DNA of 64,000 bases from Pseudomonadota bacterium (GCA_021325365.1 JAJPHF010000123.1:1-64000), one strand, 5' to 3'; shown: positions 43,101 through 51,267, counted from the stretch's first letter. Numbers and translations are program-made. The notes: generated by a model from the letters alone, not told the origin.

Positions 43101-44852
43101 TTACTCGCGCGGCGGCGCGAGGATCGGCGTGGGCACCGGCTCCAGCCGGGTCTCCACGATGCCGTCGACGAGCCGCTGGATGGTGTTCTGCGGCCCGCGC
43201 GTCGTGTCCATGCGCGGGAAGTCGCGGCGGAAGTGCGCGCCGCGGCTCTCCTCACGCGCCAGCGCGCCGCGCGCCACAGCGGCCGTGGTGAGCGCCAGGT
43301 TGGCCACCTGCAAGCACTCGATCCACTCGGGATTGTAGACGCGGTCGCGGTTGCGCGCCGCCAGGCGGGGCACCGCGTCGCGGCAGATCGCCTCGAAGCG
43401 CTCAAGCGCCTCGCGGATGAGCGGGCCGTCGCGCAGCACGCCGACCTTCTGCTGCGCTAGGTTGCGTAGCTCCTCGCGCACCTCGAAGCTCGACAGCCCC
43501 TCGCGGGCGATCGGCGCCATCGCCTCCGCTTGCAGCGCCTTCACCTGCGCGCGGTCCGGCTCGGGCACGGCCCGCGACGCCTTGGCGAAGTTGACCGCCG
43601 CCGCGCCCGCGCGCTGGCCCTGCACGAGGATCTGCGCGAAGGCGTTGCCGGACAGGCGGTTCGCGCCGTGGCAGCCGCCGGTCACCTCGCCGCCGGCGAA
43701 CAGGCCGGGGAGGGTCGCGACGCCCCACTCGTCGACACGGATGCCGCCCATGAAGAAGTGGGCGGCGGGCGCGACCTCGATGGCCTCGCCGGCCTTCACG
43801 CGCTCCATGAGGTCGGCGAAGTTCAGACCGTGCGAGTACCAGTCCTTGCGGATGAACGGCTTGGCGCCCCACTGAGCGAAGTAGTCGATCAGGTTGCGCG
43901 GCAGGTGCTGCAGCGACATGTAGACGCCGCCGTGCTCGGAGCCGCGCCCCTCCAGGATCTCTGTCTGGATGCCGATGGACAGCAGGTCGCGCGTCGAGTG
44001 CTCCATGCGCTCAGGATCCCAGCGCCCCATGAAGCGCTCGCCGTACTTGTTCAGCAGCCAGACGCGCAGGGCGTTCTGCGGCCCGAGCAGGAAGGGGAAG
44101 AGGTTGCCGCGCGCCAGCGGCGGCGTGACGATCGTCGTGGGCAGGAACTGCATCATCTCCATGTTCAGCAGCTCGGCGCCCGCGCGCAGCGCCATCGCCT
44201 GGCCGTCGCCGGTCAGCTCCTCGGGGCCGGTGTTGTATTCGAAGACGTTGTGCGCGCCGCCCGTGGCCATGATCACGGCCTTCGCGGCGAACGCCACCGG
44301 CTCGCCGCGCTCCAGGTCGAGCCCCACCGCGCCCACTACCTGGCCATCGCGGGTCAGCAGATCGGTAACCATGACGTCTTCGATCATGCGCACGGGGCGG
44401 CGCTTGATCTCGCGCTTGAGCACCTGGATCAGGTCGTGGCCGCTGGTGTACATGTTGCGCGGGTAGGAGTGGCCGGGCATCTGGCGCACGTCGTACACCC
44501 GCAGGCCCGCCTCCAGCACCTCGCGCGCGCGCTCGGGCACGTCCTCGACGTGCGCCAGCGTCTGCCGCTGGTCGTTCAGCCACTTGCCCTCGACCAGCAT
44601 GTCGCGGAAGAAGACCTCGGGGCTGTCGGCTGGGTTCGGGGGGACGCCGCTGATCAGCGGCTCCGGCCCGAGCAGGCGGTAGAGCGAGCCGCTGTCCACG
44701 TCGAGGTCGGCAGCGGCCGTAAGCGTGGCGCCGGAGCGCGTGAAGCGGCCCTTGGTGACGACCGTGACCTGCAGGCCGCGGTCGGCGACTTCCCAGGCGG
44801 CGCGGGCGCCGGCGCCCTCGCTGCCGATAATGAGCACGTCGGTCGTGAGCAT
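43101..44852 (-). CDS. Fumarate reductase/succinate dehydrogenase-type flavoprotein
   Basis: A 583-residue FAD enzyme. The dinucleotide motif is DVLIIGSEGAGARAAWEVAD. Substrate-domain motifs include ATGGAHNVFEYNT, HFFMGGIRVDEWG, LFAGGEVTGGCHGANRLSGN, and the capping region. The His that carries covalent FAD in SdhA is not seen; the segment reads RSGATLTAAADLDVD, so FAD is probably non-covalent. Layout with a soluble one-cluster partner recalls thiol-fumarate reductase or a related soluble oxidoreductase more than a membrane respiratory complex; no anchor subunits are nearby. The substrate cannot be fixed from sequence. Confidence 0.85.
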   Translation of the reverse strand: MLTTDVLIIGSEGAGARAAWEVADRGLQVTVVTKGRFTRSGATLTAAADLDVDSGSLYRLLGPEPLISGVPPNPADSPEVFFRDMLVEGKWLNDQRQTLAHVEDVPERAREVLEAGLRVYDVRQMPGHSYPRNMYTSGHDLIQVLKREIKRRPVRMIEDVMVTDLLTRDGQVVGAVGLDLERGEPVAFAAKAVIMATGGAHNVFEYNTGPEELTGDGQAMALRAGAELLNMEMMQFLPTTIVTPPLARGNLFPFLLGPQNALRVWLLNKYGERFMGRWDPERMEHSTRDLLSIGIQTEILEGRGSEHGGVYMSLQHLPRNLIDYFAQWGAKPFIRKDWYSHGLNFADLMERVKAGEAIEVAPAAHFFMGGIRVDEWGVATLPGLFAGGEVTGGCHGANRLSGNAFAQILVQGQRAGAAAVNFAKASRAVPEPDRAQVKALQAEAMAPIAREGLSSFEVREELRNLAQQKVGVLRDGPLIREALERFEAICRDAVPRLAARNRDRVYNPEWIECLQVANLALTTAAVARGALAREESRGAHFRRDFPRMDTTRGPQNTIQRLVDGIVETRLEPVPTPILAPPRE

Positions 44853-45135
44853 GGCGCCCTTTCCACGAAAGCAATCAGTGGTCCGCGGTCAGCTGTCAGC
44901 CGCCCGCTTGCCGCCGCAGGCGTGGAGCGGACGGTTGAACCGAGCCAGCACCCTATGTTACCGCGTCTCGATCATGCCGTGTCTCGCGCCCTCCACGCGG
45001 CCAGGGATCGAGCGCCGCGCGGTCCGGGCCGGCGCTGCCATCCGCGGCAGCGCCGTGACCTGCGCAGCGCCAGGCGGGCCCGCTTACTCTCGCGTCCCCG
45101 GCTGCCGACAGTCGTAGTAGAGTCGTAGTAGAGCG

Positions 45136-45228
45136 GTGTGCCTGATGTTCGGGCTGGGCCTGGTGGGGGCCTACCTGCTGCCGCAACCCCGCTCGTGGTG
45201 GCCACGGCGGAAGTCTCGCAAAGCCTGA
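45136..45228 (+). CDS. Possible small membrane peptide
   Basis: A 30-codon frame from GTG 45136 (or 27 from ATG 45145) reading MFGLGLVGAYLLPQPRSWW then a basic tail PRRKSRKA. A hydrophobic start plus a basic end would fit a small membrane peptide. There is no clear ribosome-binding site and it may be chance. It lies in the otherwise empty 44853-45399 spacer, and its stop is inside a hairpin. Confidence 0.2.
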   Translation: MCLMFGLGLVGAYLLPQPRSWWPRRKSRKA

Positions 45229-45235
45229 GACTTCC
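45209..45235. terminator. 9-bp perfect hairpin, possible terminator
   Basis: GGAAGTCTC (45209-45217), 9-base loop, GAGACTTCC (45227-45235). No T-run follows. It stands between the start of the minus-strand flavoprotein gene and the start of the NRDE gene. Confidence 0.4.
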
Positions 45236-45399
45236 ATGAGGCTGCTCCCCCGCTCCGGCCTTCCCCGTAAACCTCTCGCCCGATCCGCGGGCCGCGCGGC
45301 GATCTTCATGGCAGGAACTGGCGGCAGCCAGCGGGTGCCACGGCGGCTTACCGCCCCACCGCTATAATCTCGCCAGATTCCAGGCGAGCGGGGCAGCGC

Positions 45400-46251
45400 A
45401 TGTGTACGATCATCACCCTCTTCCAGGCGCATCCCGCCTACCCGCTCGTCATCGCCGCCAACCGTGACGAGCGCTACGCGCGCCCCAGCAGCGGCCCGGC
45501 GCTGCTCGACGAGCCCCGCGCCGTCGTGGCTGGACGCGACCTCGACTTCGGCGGCACCTGGTTCGGCGTGAACGCCCAGGGTGTGGCCGTCGCCGTGGCC
45601 GACCAGGGATTGACAGAGGGGATAGGGAATAGGGGTCGGGGGGTGGTGGAGGGAGACGCGAGGCGGCCGGCGACTCCCTATCCCCCATCTCCTATCCCCC
45701 ATTCCCCGGACAAGCGGTCGCGCGGGCTGCTGGTGCTGGACGCGCTGGGCTGCCCCACGGTCGGAGCGGTGAGTGCGCTGCTGGCGAGTATCGTCCCCGC
45801 CGACTACAACCCGTTCACGCTGCTGCACGCCGACGTGCGGGCGGCGAGCATCGGCCATCATACAGCTGGGCCGGTGCAGCTTCGCACGCTCGCGCCGGGG
45901 ATCGACGTGATGGTGAGCGCGATCGGCGCCGACCACGCGCGCTGGCGTAGCGAGTACGTGCTGGGCGCGCTGGACCCGGCGCGGCTGGCGGAGCGCGACG
46001 CGCCCGCGCTCCGCGCGGCGCTGCAGGCTGTCCTGCGCCACCACGCGCCGCCCGGCGAGCGCGACGACGCGATCTGCCGCCACCGCGAGGACGCGGGCAC
46101 GGTGTCGTCGTTCGTGGCGCTGCTCGCGCCCGACCTGGCCGCCAGCCAGCTGCACTGCGCGCTCGGCGCCCCCTGCCGCACGCCGTACGTGGATTACTCG
46201 CACCTCCTGCGCGCGCTGGCGGGCGCGGCCGTCCGAGCGCCGGGCGGCTGA
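45400..46251 (+). CDS. NRDE (TANGO2) family protein with repeat-encoded insert
   Basis: A 283-residue protein of the NRDE/TANGO2 family, which begins MCTI with a putative catalytic Cys2 of an Ntn-hydrolase-like fold. Family motifs are VIAANRDERYARPS, AGRDLDFGGTWFGVN and, near the end, VSSFVALLAPD. Members are linked to lipid or heme handling in other organisms, but the bacterial role is open. Between AVADQGL and RSRGLLVLDAL there is an insert of about 35 residues (TPYPPSPIPHSPD and neighbours). It is encoded by an inverted GGGATAGGGAATAGGGG/CCCCTATCCC repeat (45615-45710), where relatives have only a short loop. The start ATG is 45400. Confidence 0.85.
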   Translation: MCTIITLFQAHPAYPLVIAANRDERYARPSSGPALLDEPRAVVAGRDLDFGGTWFGVNAQGVAVAVADQGLTEGIGNRGRGVVEGDARRPATPYPPSPIPHSPDKRSRGLLVLDALGCPTVGAVSALLASIVPADYNPFTLLHADVRAASIGHHTAGPVQLRTLAPGIDVMVSAIGADHARWRSEYVLGALDPARLAERDAPALRAALQAVLRHHAPPGERDDAICRHREDAGTVSSFVALLAPDLAASQLHCALGAPCRTPYVDYSHLLRALAGAAVRAPGG

Positions 46252-46433
46252 GCGCCATGGCCCCGCGCCCGGCACGGCCCCGGCGCGGCTCTTGCGGAGA
46301 GGCGACGCGCCCGCGACGGCCGCGCACCCCTCGGAGAGGCTGCCGGCCCCGGCCGGGTCGCCGACGCCAACATACGCCAGCGCCACCCACCGCCGGCCGG
46401 GCCGGCTCGTGGAGTGGCCGGAGGGGGCTCACG

Positions 46434-46871
46434 ATGGTTCACCGCGAGGACGACACGCTGTTGCGCTACCTGGCCACCGCGCTAGGCGCGGGGACGACGG
46501 CGTTCGGGATCTGGCCGGCGCTGGCGCCGGGGGCGTTCGCGCGGACGTTCGGGTTACCGATGGAGGGCGGGGCCGGCGCGCTGGCGGCCCTGCGCTCGGT
46601 CGGCGTGCGCGACGCGGTTACGGGCGTCGGGCTCATGTCGGCGGCGCTGCACGGCGGCAAGTACGCTCCCTGGCTGCTCACGCGCCTGCTCGTGGACGCG
46701 GGCGACGCGCTGATCATGGCGCGGACCGACATGGAGGAGGGCGCGAGCGCGCGCAGGCGCGCCCTCGGCTTCCTGGCGCTCGGCGCCGCCGCGATCGACG
46801 GGCTCCTCTGGGGCCTGGCGAAGCGCGCGGCCCGCGGGGAGGACCGAGCGGACCGCGCGCTCCAAGGCTGA
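46434..46871 (+). CDS. Small membrane protein, DUF4267-like
   Basis: A 145-residue protein with three to four hydrophobic stretches (about 15-32, 55-72, 80-92, 110-128) and the motif ALRSVGVRDAVTGVGL. It resembles DUF4267 membrane proteins, whose function is unknown. The ATG at 46434 has GGAGGGGG upstream. It ends 6 bp from the stop of the converging hibernation-factor-like gene. Family assignment is from pattern only. Confidence 0.6.
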   Translation: MVHREDDTLLRYLATALGAGTTAFGIWPALAPGAFARTFGLPMEGGAGALAALRSVGVRDAVTGVGLMSAALHGGKYAPWLLTRLLVDAGDALIMARTDMEEGASARRRALGFLALGAAAIDGLLWGLAKRAARGEDRADRALQG

Positions 46872-46877
46872 GCGCAC

Positions 46878-47336
46878 TCAGGGCGCGGCAGAAGCAGCCG
46901 ACGCCGCGCTGGATGGCTCCTCACTCCCGTCGAGTCCGTCAGCCGTGGGCGCTTCGGCAGCCGTATCAGCCGCCGCGCCCCACGCCGGGCGCAGGGTCCC
47001 GCGACGGCTCGGCTCGCCGAAGGTCGGCTCGCCGCGCTGGTTCGCGCGCTGCCGCTCCAGTTGGCGGCTGATCCGCGCTACCGCCCCGCGGACGGCTTGA
47101 TCGGCGGTGGTCCCCGTCTCGCGACTCACCAGATGCCCGCCCAGGTGCCCCAGGCGCACTCGCAGCCGCGCGCTCACGTCGGTTCGGCCACCGGGCCGGT
47201 CCAACAGCAGGGTGATCAGCGGGTCCGGGGCCGATTCCAGCCGCTGGCCGAGCGCGCGCAACTGGCGCTCGATCCGCCGCGCCTCGAGGTCGTTCAGCGC
47301 GAGGCCGCGTATCTTGATTCGCGTCGTCGCTACCAT
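46878..47336 (-). CDS. Ribosome hibernation factor-like (HPF/RaiA) protein
   Basis: A 152-residue protein. Residues 1-105 have the S30AE/HPF pattern: TTRIKIRGLALNDLEARRIE, ITLLLDRPGGRTDVSARLRV and TADQAVRGAVARISRQLERQ. The rest is an Ala/acid-rich tail rather than the dimerisation domain of long HPF. HPF-type proteins bind the decoding centre of idle ribosomes. ATG 47336 has GGAGG 7 bases upstream; an earlier in-frame start (47399) is less likely. It sits about 106 bp downstream of the baeRF-like gene on the same strand, so they may be co-transcribed. Confidence 0.7.
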   Translation of the reverse strand: MVATTRIKIRGLALNDLEARRIERQLRALGQRLESAPDPLITLLLDRPGGRTDVSARLRVRLGHLGGHLVSRETGTTADQAVRGAVARISRQLERQRANQRGEPTFGEPSRRGTLRPAWGAAADTAAEAPTADGLDGSEEPSSAASAASAAP

Positions 47337-47442
47337 GCAGAGCCTCCATGTCGAGCAGCCGGCCCCGGTGGGGGTGCGTGTTTGACTACGCCACACCACG
47401 CACGCAATCCCTGGCCGAGCGCTTAGACCGTCGTGTGGTCGC

Positions 47443-48681
47443 TCAGTATCGCGTCAAGGCGCCGAGACCGCCGTGTAGGGTAAGCAGCGACGCCGCGTCC
47501 CCGGACACAGTCTCGACCCGCGCTCCTTGCTCCAACGCGCGCTCGACGACCCGCTCGCGCAAGTCCCCGAGGCCGGTTGTCGCCGCGCCGCACGCGGGGC
47601 AAGGACCGGGACCCGGCACCAACCGTCCGCAGCGCGGACATTCGGCGCCGACCGCGGCGAACGTATCGGCGAGGAACAGGTGATACACGCGGTGGTCGCT
47701 AAGCGCGGCCAGGGTGGCGTCGTGGCCGAGGGTCGCGCGCGGGGTAATCGCCGCCTCGACGAGCCGATCGACCATTTCCACCTCAGCCTGCCGCTCGATT
47801 GCCTCCGCGGCCTGCACTGCCGCTCGCAGCACCTCGGCCTCGCTCGCGTCCGTGGCGAGCGACAGATCGCCGGCCAGGCGCGCGCGGAGGGGCCGTGGCA
47901 GCTCGGCGCGGAGCAGCGCGAGGGGCTCCTCCGGCCCGGCGAGAAGCAGCCGGTCGAACCGATGAGTCCGCAGCAGGGTCATCAGCGCATGGCCGGTGCG
48001 CCGCGCGTGGCGCACGGCCCGGCCCTCCTGGTAGCGAGCCAGCCGGGTCTCGGCGACGCCCCCGCGCGCCGCGCGTTGGGGCGCCCCATCGCCGCCCTGC
48101 CCCGCCCGAAACGCGTAATGCGTCTCCGCCGTGCCGCCCGGCCGCCGCGCGGGCGGGCTCCCGGCCTCCTCGTCCTCCAGCGTTTGCTGCTCCTCTATGG
48201 CGCCGAGGAACACGGTGAAGATGCGTGCACGGCGCCGATCGAAGAGAACCACGGCCACGCGCTCGTAGGCGTCGAGCAGCTCGGCGAGCGGCGCGAGTGC
48301 CGGCCGCGGCCCCCAGGCGAACTCCTCGGCCGGCCGAGTCGGCAAGGGGGCGGCGTAGAAATAGTCGGCCTGTCCCGACGCGAAGAGCGCCAGGCCGGGC
48401 GCGCGCGGCACGAACGCCTCGGCGAGATGGTGCGCCGCTTGCGCCACCGCGCGCTCGAACGCCGCGGGCACCTCCGGCCCGAGGGAGGCCCGCAAGCTGC
48501 GGCATCCTTCCTGGAACGAGAGCAGATAAGCGCGGCCGGCCACCGGCACCAGCGGCGTGGCGAGATAGACCGACAGGACGCCATCTTCCGGCGGCGGGGT
48601 CGCTCGCAGCGTCTCGAGCAGCCCCGGAAGCGCTTGCACGTCGTCATGGGTTGTGGCGGGAACGTATCTCAGGGCGGCCAT
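47443..48681 (-). CDS. baeRF/VLRF1-type (eRF1-like) protein with zinc ribbon
   Basis: A 412-residue protein resembling bacterial eRF1-family (baeRF, Vms1-like) proteins, predicted to act on ribosomes or peptidyl-tRNA. The N-terminal domain (1-130) starts LLETLRATPPPEDGVLSVYL, and the central domain has RVAVVLFDRRRARIFTVFLG. A Gly-rich loop at about 193-205 (AGQGGDGAPQRAARGG) has a Gln (Q202) in the place of the release-loop Gln of this family. The HALMTLLRTHRFDRLLLAGP segment leads the last domain, which carries a zinc ribbon (C348, C351, C361, C364). Upstream is an AT-rich promoter-like region. Confidence 0.78.
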   Translation of the reverse strand: MAALRYVPATTHDDVQALPGLLETLRATPPPEDGVLSVYLATPLVPVAGRAYLLSFQEGCRSLRASLGPEVPAAFERAVAQAAHHLAEAFVPRAPGLALFASGQADYFYAAPLPTRPAEEFAWGPRPALAPLAELLDAYERVAVVLFDRRRARIFTVFLGAIEEQQTLEDEEAGSPPARRPGGTAETHYAFRAGQGGDGAPQRAARGGVAETRLARYQEGRAVRHARRTGHALMTLLRTHRFDRLLLAGPEEPLALLRAELPRPLRARLAGDLSLATDASEAEVLRAAVQAAEAIERQAEVEMVDRLVEAAITPRATLGHDATLAALSDHRVYHLFLADTFAAVGAECPRCGRLVPGPGPCPACGAATTGLGDLRERVVERALEQGARVETVSGDAASLLTLHGGLGALTRY

Positions 48682-48728
48682 GTGTAGCTCCTTCCGCGGC
48701 TCGCTAAAGAGCGTTAGGGCCCCACGGG

Positions 48729-48734
48729 GTTATA
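48729..48734 (-). promoter_or_regulatory. Possible -10 of the baeRF-like gene
   Basis: TATAAC on the minus strand, about 48 bp before the start codon at 48681, within an unusually AT-rich spacer. The -35 is not convincing. Confidence 0.3.
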
Positions 48735-48737
48735 TGA

Positions 48738-48945
48738 TTGCGCCACGATTCTGATGATCTATCCGCATTACTGCAGCAAACGCGACCGTCGCTGCCAAAT
48801 GATAGCACTATTTGTGTCACTAGCAAGCAGCTACGTCAGTTTCGAAATGTTCACGCGGTTTTCTTGCGATTTTATGCGACTGTTCTACCGATCTTTGATA
48901 GACTGAATAGAAGGAAGATGGCGAATGATCTCTGTGGGAGACGGT
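48738..48945. other. AT-rich divergent spacer
   Basis: About 200 bp with clearly lower GC than the rest of the window, rich in TTT, ATC and GAT words. It lies between the divergent baeRF-like gene and the small SFPASDPP gene. It probably holds promoters for both. An 85-codon open frame through it has no recognisable features. Confidence 0.6.
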
Positions 48946-49293
48946 ATGATGACGGCCCGAGAGGCACAAGCAACACCGTTGGAGGGGCCGGGTGATCCGG
49001 CTGGCGGCGAGATGATGCCCGCGGTGCAGCATCACCAGTGGATACCCGCCGAAGCCCCGCCCGATTCCGTGCCAAATGCCAATGGCGTGGGGCGCACCGC
49101 CGCGGGCAGCTCAGCCGCTGACGGCGAGCAGTGGGGCACCGCGTGGCACGGCGAACGCGCGGGGGTGGACGCGAGTGAGTCGGCGGCCGCGGCGCCAGCG
49201 CCCGTCGCGCCTGACCGCGTGACCCAGGCCTCGATGGATTCGTTCCCGGCGAGCGATCCGCCCGGGTGGATCTCTATGCGAGTCGGCGGGTAG
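48946..49293 (+). CDS. Small protein with C-terminal SFPASDPPGW motif
   Basis: A 115-residue protein, mostly Ala/Gly/Pro and hydrophilic, probably disordered. The only conserved-looking part is the end, VTQASMDSFPASDPPGWIS. A similar (E/D)SFPASDPP motif ends many short uncharacterised bacterial proteins; the function is unknown. ATG 48946 has GGGAG 5 bases upstream. It is divergent from the baeRF-like gene. Confidence 0.7.
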   Translation: MMTAREAQATPLEGPGDPAGGEMMPAVQHHQWIPAEAPPDSVPNANGVGRTAAGSSAADGEQWGTAWHGERAGVDASESAAAAPAPVAPDRVTQASMDSFPASDPPGWISMRVGG

Positions 49294-49379
49294 GACGAAG
49301 CGGCGGGACCGCGGTGCCGGTGGCCGCGGCCTCGTCGCAAGCTCGTGGGAATCAGACCTGCATCGTCGTCGGACGCGCG

Positions 49380-49721
49380 TCAGGCCTGGGCGACGCAGAA
49401 CTCGTTGCCCTCGGGGTCCTGGAGCACCGTCCAGTTGACGCCGTACTCGTCGTGGCTGGGACCGCGCGTGGCGCCGAGGCCCACGAGGCGAGCGACCTCG
49501 GCCTCACGGTCGGCGGCAGTGAAGTCCACGTGCATCCGGTTCTTGACAGTCTTGCCCTCGGGCACCTTGAGGAAGAGCATGCGGATCGGGTCGGCGTCCG
49601 AGGTCAGGACGGCGAAGTACGGCTCGGACCGCTCGATGCGACGGCCGGTCGCGGCGGCCCAGAAAGCGGCAAGCTTCGGCGGGTCGGCCGCGTCGAAGGT
49701 GACGTTGGCTAGCTGCAGCAT
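49380..49721 (-). CDS. VOC/glyoxalase-like protein
   Basis: A 113-residue vicinal-oxygen-chelate fold protein. It opens MLQLANVTFDAADPPKLAAF, has MHVDFTAAD with a potential metal-ligand His, and ends GVNWTVLQDPEGNEFCV, where the Glu of EGNEF is the usual ligand. Such proteins include glyoxalases, resistance proteins and dioxygenases. It follows the aldehyde dehydrogenase gene by 19 bp on the same strand, so it may belong with it. Confidence 0.88.
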   Translation of the reverse strand: MLQLANVTFDAADPPKLAAFWAAATGRRIERSEPYFAVLTSDADPIRMLFLKVPEGKTVKNRMHVDFTAADREAEVARLVGLGATRGPSHDEYGVNWTVLQDPEGNEFCVAQA

Positions 49722-49740
49722 GGCGTTGCTCCTGGCAGGA

Positions 49741-51171
49741 TCACGTCTTGATGCCGACGAACTTGACTTCGGTCATCTCCTGGATCGCGTACTTGACGCC
49801 CTCGCGGCCGAGCCCGCTGTCCTTCACGCCGCCGAACGGGTAGTTGTCCTGGCGGTAGCGCGAGCCCTCGTTGATCCACACGCAGCCGCTCTCCAGCTCG
49901 CGGGCGAAGCGCAGCGCCGTGTTGAGGTCGTTCGTGAAGGCAGCGGCTTGCAGGCCGTACTGGCTGTCGTTGGCGAGCGCCAGCACCTCGTCGACCGTGT
50001 CGAACGGCGTGAGCGTGACGAGGGGGGCAAACACCTCCTGGCACTGGACGCGCATGTCGGGCCGCGTGTCGGTAACGACGGTGGGCCAGAGCAGCGCGCC
50101 CTCGCGCTTGCCGCCGACGAGCACCCGCGCGCCCGCGGCCGTCGCCTCCTGAATCCAGCTCTCGACGCGCCGCGCCTCGTCCTCCGAGATCATCGGCCCC
50201 ACGTCGCAGTCGGGGTCGAACGGGTCGCCGACCTTGAGAGCCGCGATCGTGTCGAGGAAGATGCGCGTGAAGCGCTCCTGGACGTCGCGCTGCACGTAGA
50301 CGCGCTGCGCGGAGATACACTGCTGGCCCGCCGAGGAGAAGCCGGAGCGGGTAATCGCCGCCGCGGCCTTCGTGAGATCGGCGTCGGCGCAAACGATGTT
50401 GGGCGCGTTCGAGCCCAGCTCGAGCGTGACGCGCTTGAGGCCCGCCCGCTCGTGGATGCGTCGCCCAGCCTCGGTGCCGCCGGTGAAGCTGACCATACGG
50501 ACGCGGGGATCCTGCACGAGTGGGTCGCCGACCTGGGGCCCCGGGCCGATGACGACGTTGCAGGCGCCGGCCGGCCAGCCGGCCTCGTGGATGCAGCGCG
50601 CGAGCAGGACGGCGGCGATCGGCGTCTTGGATGCGGGCTTGACGACGACGCTGTTGCCGGCGGCGAGGGCGGGCGCGACTTTCTGCGCCACGAGGTTGAG
50701 TGGCGCGTTGAAGGGGCCAATGGCGGCCACGACGCCGAGCGGCTGGCGCAGCACCATGCCCCAGCGCCCCTCGCCACCGCGGATGGCGTCCATGGGCAAT
50801 AGCTCGCCGACGATGTCGCGCGTCTCGCCGGCGGCCATGACGAACAGCTCGCCGCCGCGGCCGGCTTCGATCGCCACGTCCTTTAGCGGCTTGCCGGCCT
50901 CGCGGGCGATGGCGTCGGTGAACTCGGCGCGGTGATCGCCGATGGCCTCGGCGGTGCGCATCAGGAGGCGCGCGCGCTCGTGGGCCGGCATGGCGCGCAG
51001 GTGGTCGCGGAACGCCGCCTGGGCGGCGCCGACCGCGCGGTCGACATCCGCGGGCGCCGCGACGCTGACAGTGGCGAACGCCTCGCCGGTGTAGGGGTAA
51101 ATCACCGGCATCCGCTCGCCGCCGGCGCCCTCGGTCTCCGCGCCGCCGATGAACAGTCCGTAGTGCTGCAT
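49741..51171 (-). CDS. NAD(P)-dependent aldehyde dehydrogenase
   Basis: A 476-residue ALDH superfamily enzyme. It has the Asn of GPFNAPLNL, cofactor-binding KPASKTPIA and FTGGTEAGRRI, the general base Glu in LELGSNAPNIV, catalytic Cys in SAGQQCISAQRV, and EVFAPLVTLTPF near the end. ATG 51171 has GGAGG 4 bases upstream. The frame continues open far upstream only because it runs through the GAGTGCT tandem array. It is divergent from a ring-cleavage dioxygenase, which suggests oxidation of a semialdehyde from meta-cleavage, by inference. Confidence 0.93.
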   Translation of the reverse strand: MQHYGLFIGGAETEGAGGERMPVIYPYTGEAFATVSVAAPADVDRAVGAAQAAFRDHLRAMPAHERARLLMRTAEAIGDHRAEFTDAIAREAGKPLKDVAIEAGRGGELFVMAAGETRDIVGELLPMDAIRGGEGRWGMVLRQPLGVVAAIGPFNAPLNLVAQKVAPALAAGNSVVVKPASKTPIAAVLLARCIHEAGWPAGACNVVIGPGPQVGDPLVQDPRVRMVSFTGGTEAGRRIHERAGLKRVTLELGSNAPNIVCADADLTKAAAAITRSGFSSAGQQCISAQRVYVQRDVQERFTRIFLDTIAALKVGDPFDPDCDVGPMISEDEARRVESWIQEATAAGARVLVGGKREGALLWPTVVTDTRPDMRVQCQEVFAPLVTLTPFDTVDEVLALANDSQYGLQAAAFTNDLNTALRFARELESGCVWINEGSRYRQDNYPFGGVKDSGLGREGVKYAIQEMTEVKFVGIKT

Positions 51172-51180
51172 GGCGCCTCC

Positions 51181-51267
51181 GAGTGCTGAGTGCTGAGTGC
51201 TGAGTGCTGAGTGCTGAGTGCTGAGTGCTGAGTGCTGAGTGCTGAGTGCTGAGTGCTGAGTGCTGAG
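51181..51267. repeat. Perfect GAGTGCT tandem array, 12.4 copies
   Basis: 87 bp of uninterrupted 7-bp units. It starts 10 bp upstream of the aldehyde dehydrogenase start codon, in the divergent spacer to the dioxygenase gene. Copy number of such perfect short arrays tends to vary by slippage, which could alter promoter spacing. Scattered single units of the same word occur across the window. Confidence 0.95.

Noticed and set aside
44953..46386. 477-residue open frame on the minus strand across the NRDE gene
   Set aside because: Arg/Ala-rich shadow; the plus-strand NRDE protein has clear family motifs.
51181..51267. CRISPR-like or coding reading of the GAGTGCT array (LSTQHSA peptides)
   Set aside because: A simple heptamer tandem without spacers; the peptide reading is a by-product of the array and precedes a better start at 51171.
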